Shown piece by piece: positions 62,301 through 64,000 of a DNA stretch of 64,000 bases. This stretch comes from Takashimella koratensis. Lineage: Eukaryota > Basidiomycota > Tremellomycetes > Trichosporonales > Tetragoniomycetaceae. Every line of letters begins with the position of its first letter. Within the stretch, counting starts at the first letter, position 1. The notes under the pieces are model-generated. The model made no database searches and was not told the origin of the DNA. It saw only the letters and a program-made list of their open reading frames with translations. The DNA is taken from the NCBI GenBank assembly GCA_003116875.1, contig BCKT01000003.1:685143-749142 (forward strand). Reading direction: 5' to 3'. A program made the translations under genes and the position numbers.

Positions 62301-64000
62301 TCGCCATACCCTTGTGACTTGCTTTGCATCCACACCGGCCCGCTAAGGATGCTTTCAGCGCAGGCCTGCTGATTCTTTCCCCCGGCCTCATCCACATCCC
62401 CGCTCGCCTCGTCCGCCTCGTCCAAGCGCTACACATACACCCGGGCCGACCCCACATCATTCCTCATTTCACATTCATGCATCTGACCCCGCTGCGCATG
62501 GAGACATCAGCTGCTTCCACGGCCCACTTGAACATACCTTGACGACCTCGCTCAATACCTCGCTAGCTCTTTCCCCCCTTCTGTGCCTCTCTATCTCCGT
62601 GCCACATCTTAGTTTCATGATGGATGGATATTTTCATTTTGATCATTCCCTCCCGGCACAGGTACCGTCACGAGACCGATCGACCCCCGTCTCCTCGGTC
62701 GGTGGAGACAGACGACCGAGGGGAGGGTAGCGTGGCCGTCGGTGTCGAGGCGTTGCAGAAGGCATGAGGGAGAAGAGGAGGGAGGCCAGGCCTGGTCCTG
62801 AATGGATCCGGTTAAGCACGCGCCCGAGATGTAAGTGGGCGCGTGACCAGTCAAGGGCGAGGAGCCATTCCTTTGCGCCCGCCCTGAGGTTTGTTCTTCC
62901 CCACAAAAAAGAAAAGCTGGCCGCCATGGCAACGATCAATGATCATGCCGTCTAATTACCCGTGGACGATGACAGATCCATGCGTGGTCATGCGTGAAGA
63001 GTGAAGAGTGGCGAGGGATGAGGCACTGGGTAGGGGGGTTGGTCGCCCCTGGCCCTTGATCTATGGTGGGTGCGGGCTCTGGAGAGATAGGTCAAGAGAG
63101 GCCTTGGAGAGCGAGAGAGCAGGAAAGAGATCTCAATCTTGGGCTAGTCAGTTCCTTTACGCTATGGTAAAGTGCTCTCGTGCAGCAGCAGCCATTGGCG
63201 GACATTTTGGGACATGACGGTACGGTACGAGTACCCGTGTCCACCCTGAGGGCCGGTCTCTGGAGCACGCAAAGGGATTGATTGGTTGGCCGGTGGATTG
63301 CACACGACAGAGACAGGGCAGCGACGAGATTTGGTGACCCCCGATAGACCGAGGCCCCGTGGGTCACACGCCGCCACTGCGTCACTTGGTCATGTCCTAG
63401 CCAGCCAGTCACTAATCTCCCTCCCCTCTGGCCCTGCTCCATTCCACAGTCCGCAGGGTCCTGGTTATTCATTCGGCGCTACCGTCCTTCCGTCCTTGCC
63501 TCTTGCCGTATGCACATCGCTGCATTGTCCGGAGCGAGCTATTGGTAACGTCAAACGTAAACAGCTAGACCAGGTCGAGCTCGGGGTTGGCTTGGAGCCT
63601 GGGTCGACGGGCCATGGCCCATGGTCTGCGTGAGGAGGGGAGGAGGGGAGGAGGGAAGAGAAGCGGCCGCGGCCGTCTAGTACCGCCGAGTGCGAGCCAA
63701 GCCGAGCCGAGCCGGAGAAGCGCGGGTGGAGGGTCAAGGGCGCTTGGATCGTGGGAAACCGCAGGAAGGGAGGGGTACAGGCGGGCAGGAATGATTAGCT
63801 GCAAAGCGCTGTAATCTAGCAATCAGACAGGCAATCAGGCAATCCTACTACCTCCTGGCTATCCTGACCCACCCTACCATCCCCCTCCTACCCATCTTAT
63901 CCTACCATCCTGAAGATCGCTGCTTGTTCCATCGCCCTGTCTCTGTTCTTCTCCGCCTTCTCACTCGCCCGACCCGATACCATTGCTCCCTCGCCCATCA
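62301..64000. other. Right-edge intergenic region
   Basis: About 1.7 kb with no open frame carrying a recognisable motif. Purine-rich (63630-63660) and C/T-rich (63830-64000) stretches are present; the last part looks like a promoter or leader of a plus-strand gene beyond the window. Confidence 0.4.

Overview
The window is nuclear DNA from a fungus, most likely a basidiomycetous yeast close to the Tremellomycetes. Genes are dense and rich in short introns (about 45-110 bases) with GT(R)NGT donors and CTRAC-like branch points. The content is also fungal: a Zn(II)2Cys6 regulator, a Kre6/Skn1 glucan-synthesis protein, a WSC/DUF1996 wall protein, Spo12 and Sen1. There are no bacterial operons, phage genes, CRISPR arrays or recognisable transposons. 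I joined exons by reading splice signals and conserved protein motifs by eye, so outer ends and introns are predictions.

Layout, left to right. 1-1820 (+): 3' part of a gamma-tubulin complex component. 2031-5400 (-): two diverged tandem copies of a tyrosine-phosphatase-like gene, both with damaged frames. 5625-9988 (-): Rad1/XPF nuclease, divergent from an Aim41-type GatB/YqeY mitochondrial protein (10219-10965, +). 11143-13689 (-): FCP1/NIF-domain protein with an atypical catalytic motif. 14151-17168 (+): Lys/Ser-rich membrane protein. 17581-18115 (-): small unknown protein. 18218-19162: assembly gap. 21487-25699 (-): zinc-cluster transcription factor. 26674-29115 (+): Fmp42-type MFS transporter. 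29583-30805 (-): DNA polymerase delta subunit 4. 32501-34862 (+): Kre6/Skn1. 35200-36093 (-): maltose-type O-acetyltransferase. 36466-36560 (+): intron-bearing initiator tRNA-Met. 37069-37998 (-): Spo12. 39141-44894 (-): JmjN/JmjC/PHD histone demethylase whose last exon runs in frame into a complete dihydrofolate/folylpolyglutamate synthase. 45606-48333 (-): secreted DUF1996 + 2xWSC protein. 51809-59782 (-): Sen1 helicase. 60838-62300 (+): small secreted protein built from phase-0 mini-exons.

The genes do not form one pathway; housekeeping DNA and RNA functions (Rad1, PolD4, Sen1) are mixed with cell-wall genes (Kre6, WSC). The strongest lead is the apparent fusion of a formaldehyde-producing JmjC demethylase with a folate-producing enzyme. 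The folate cofactor is the cell's natural formaldehyde acceptor, so the fusion makes biochemical sense, but it needs transcript proof. Other leads are the tandem phosphatase relics, the intron in an initiator tRNA, the exon-modular secreted protein, and the long poly-G/poly-C tracts.
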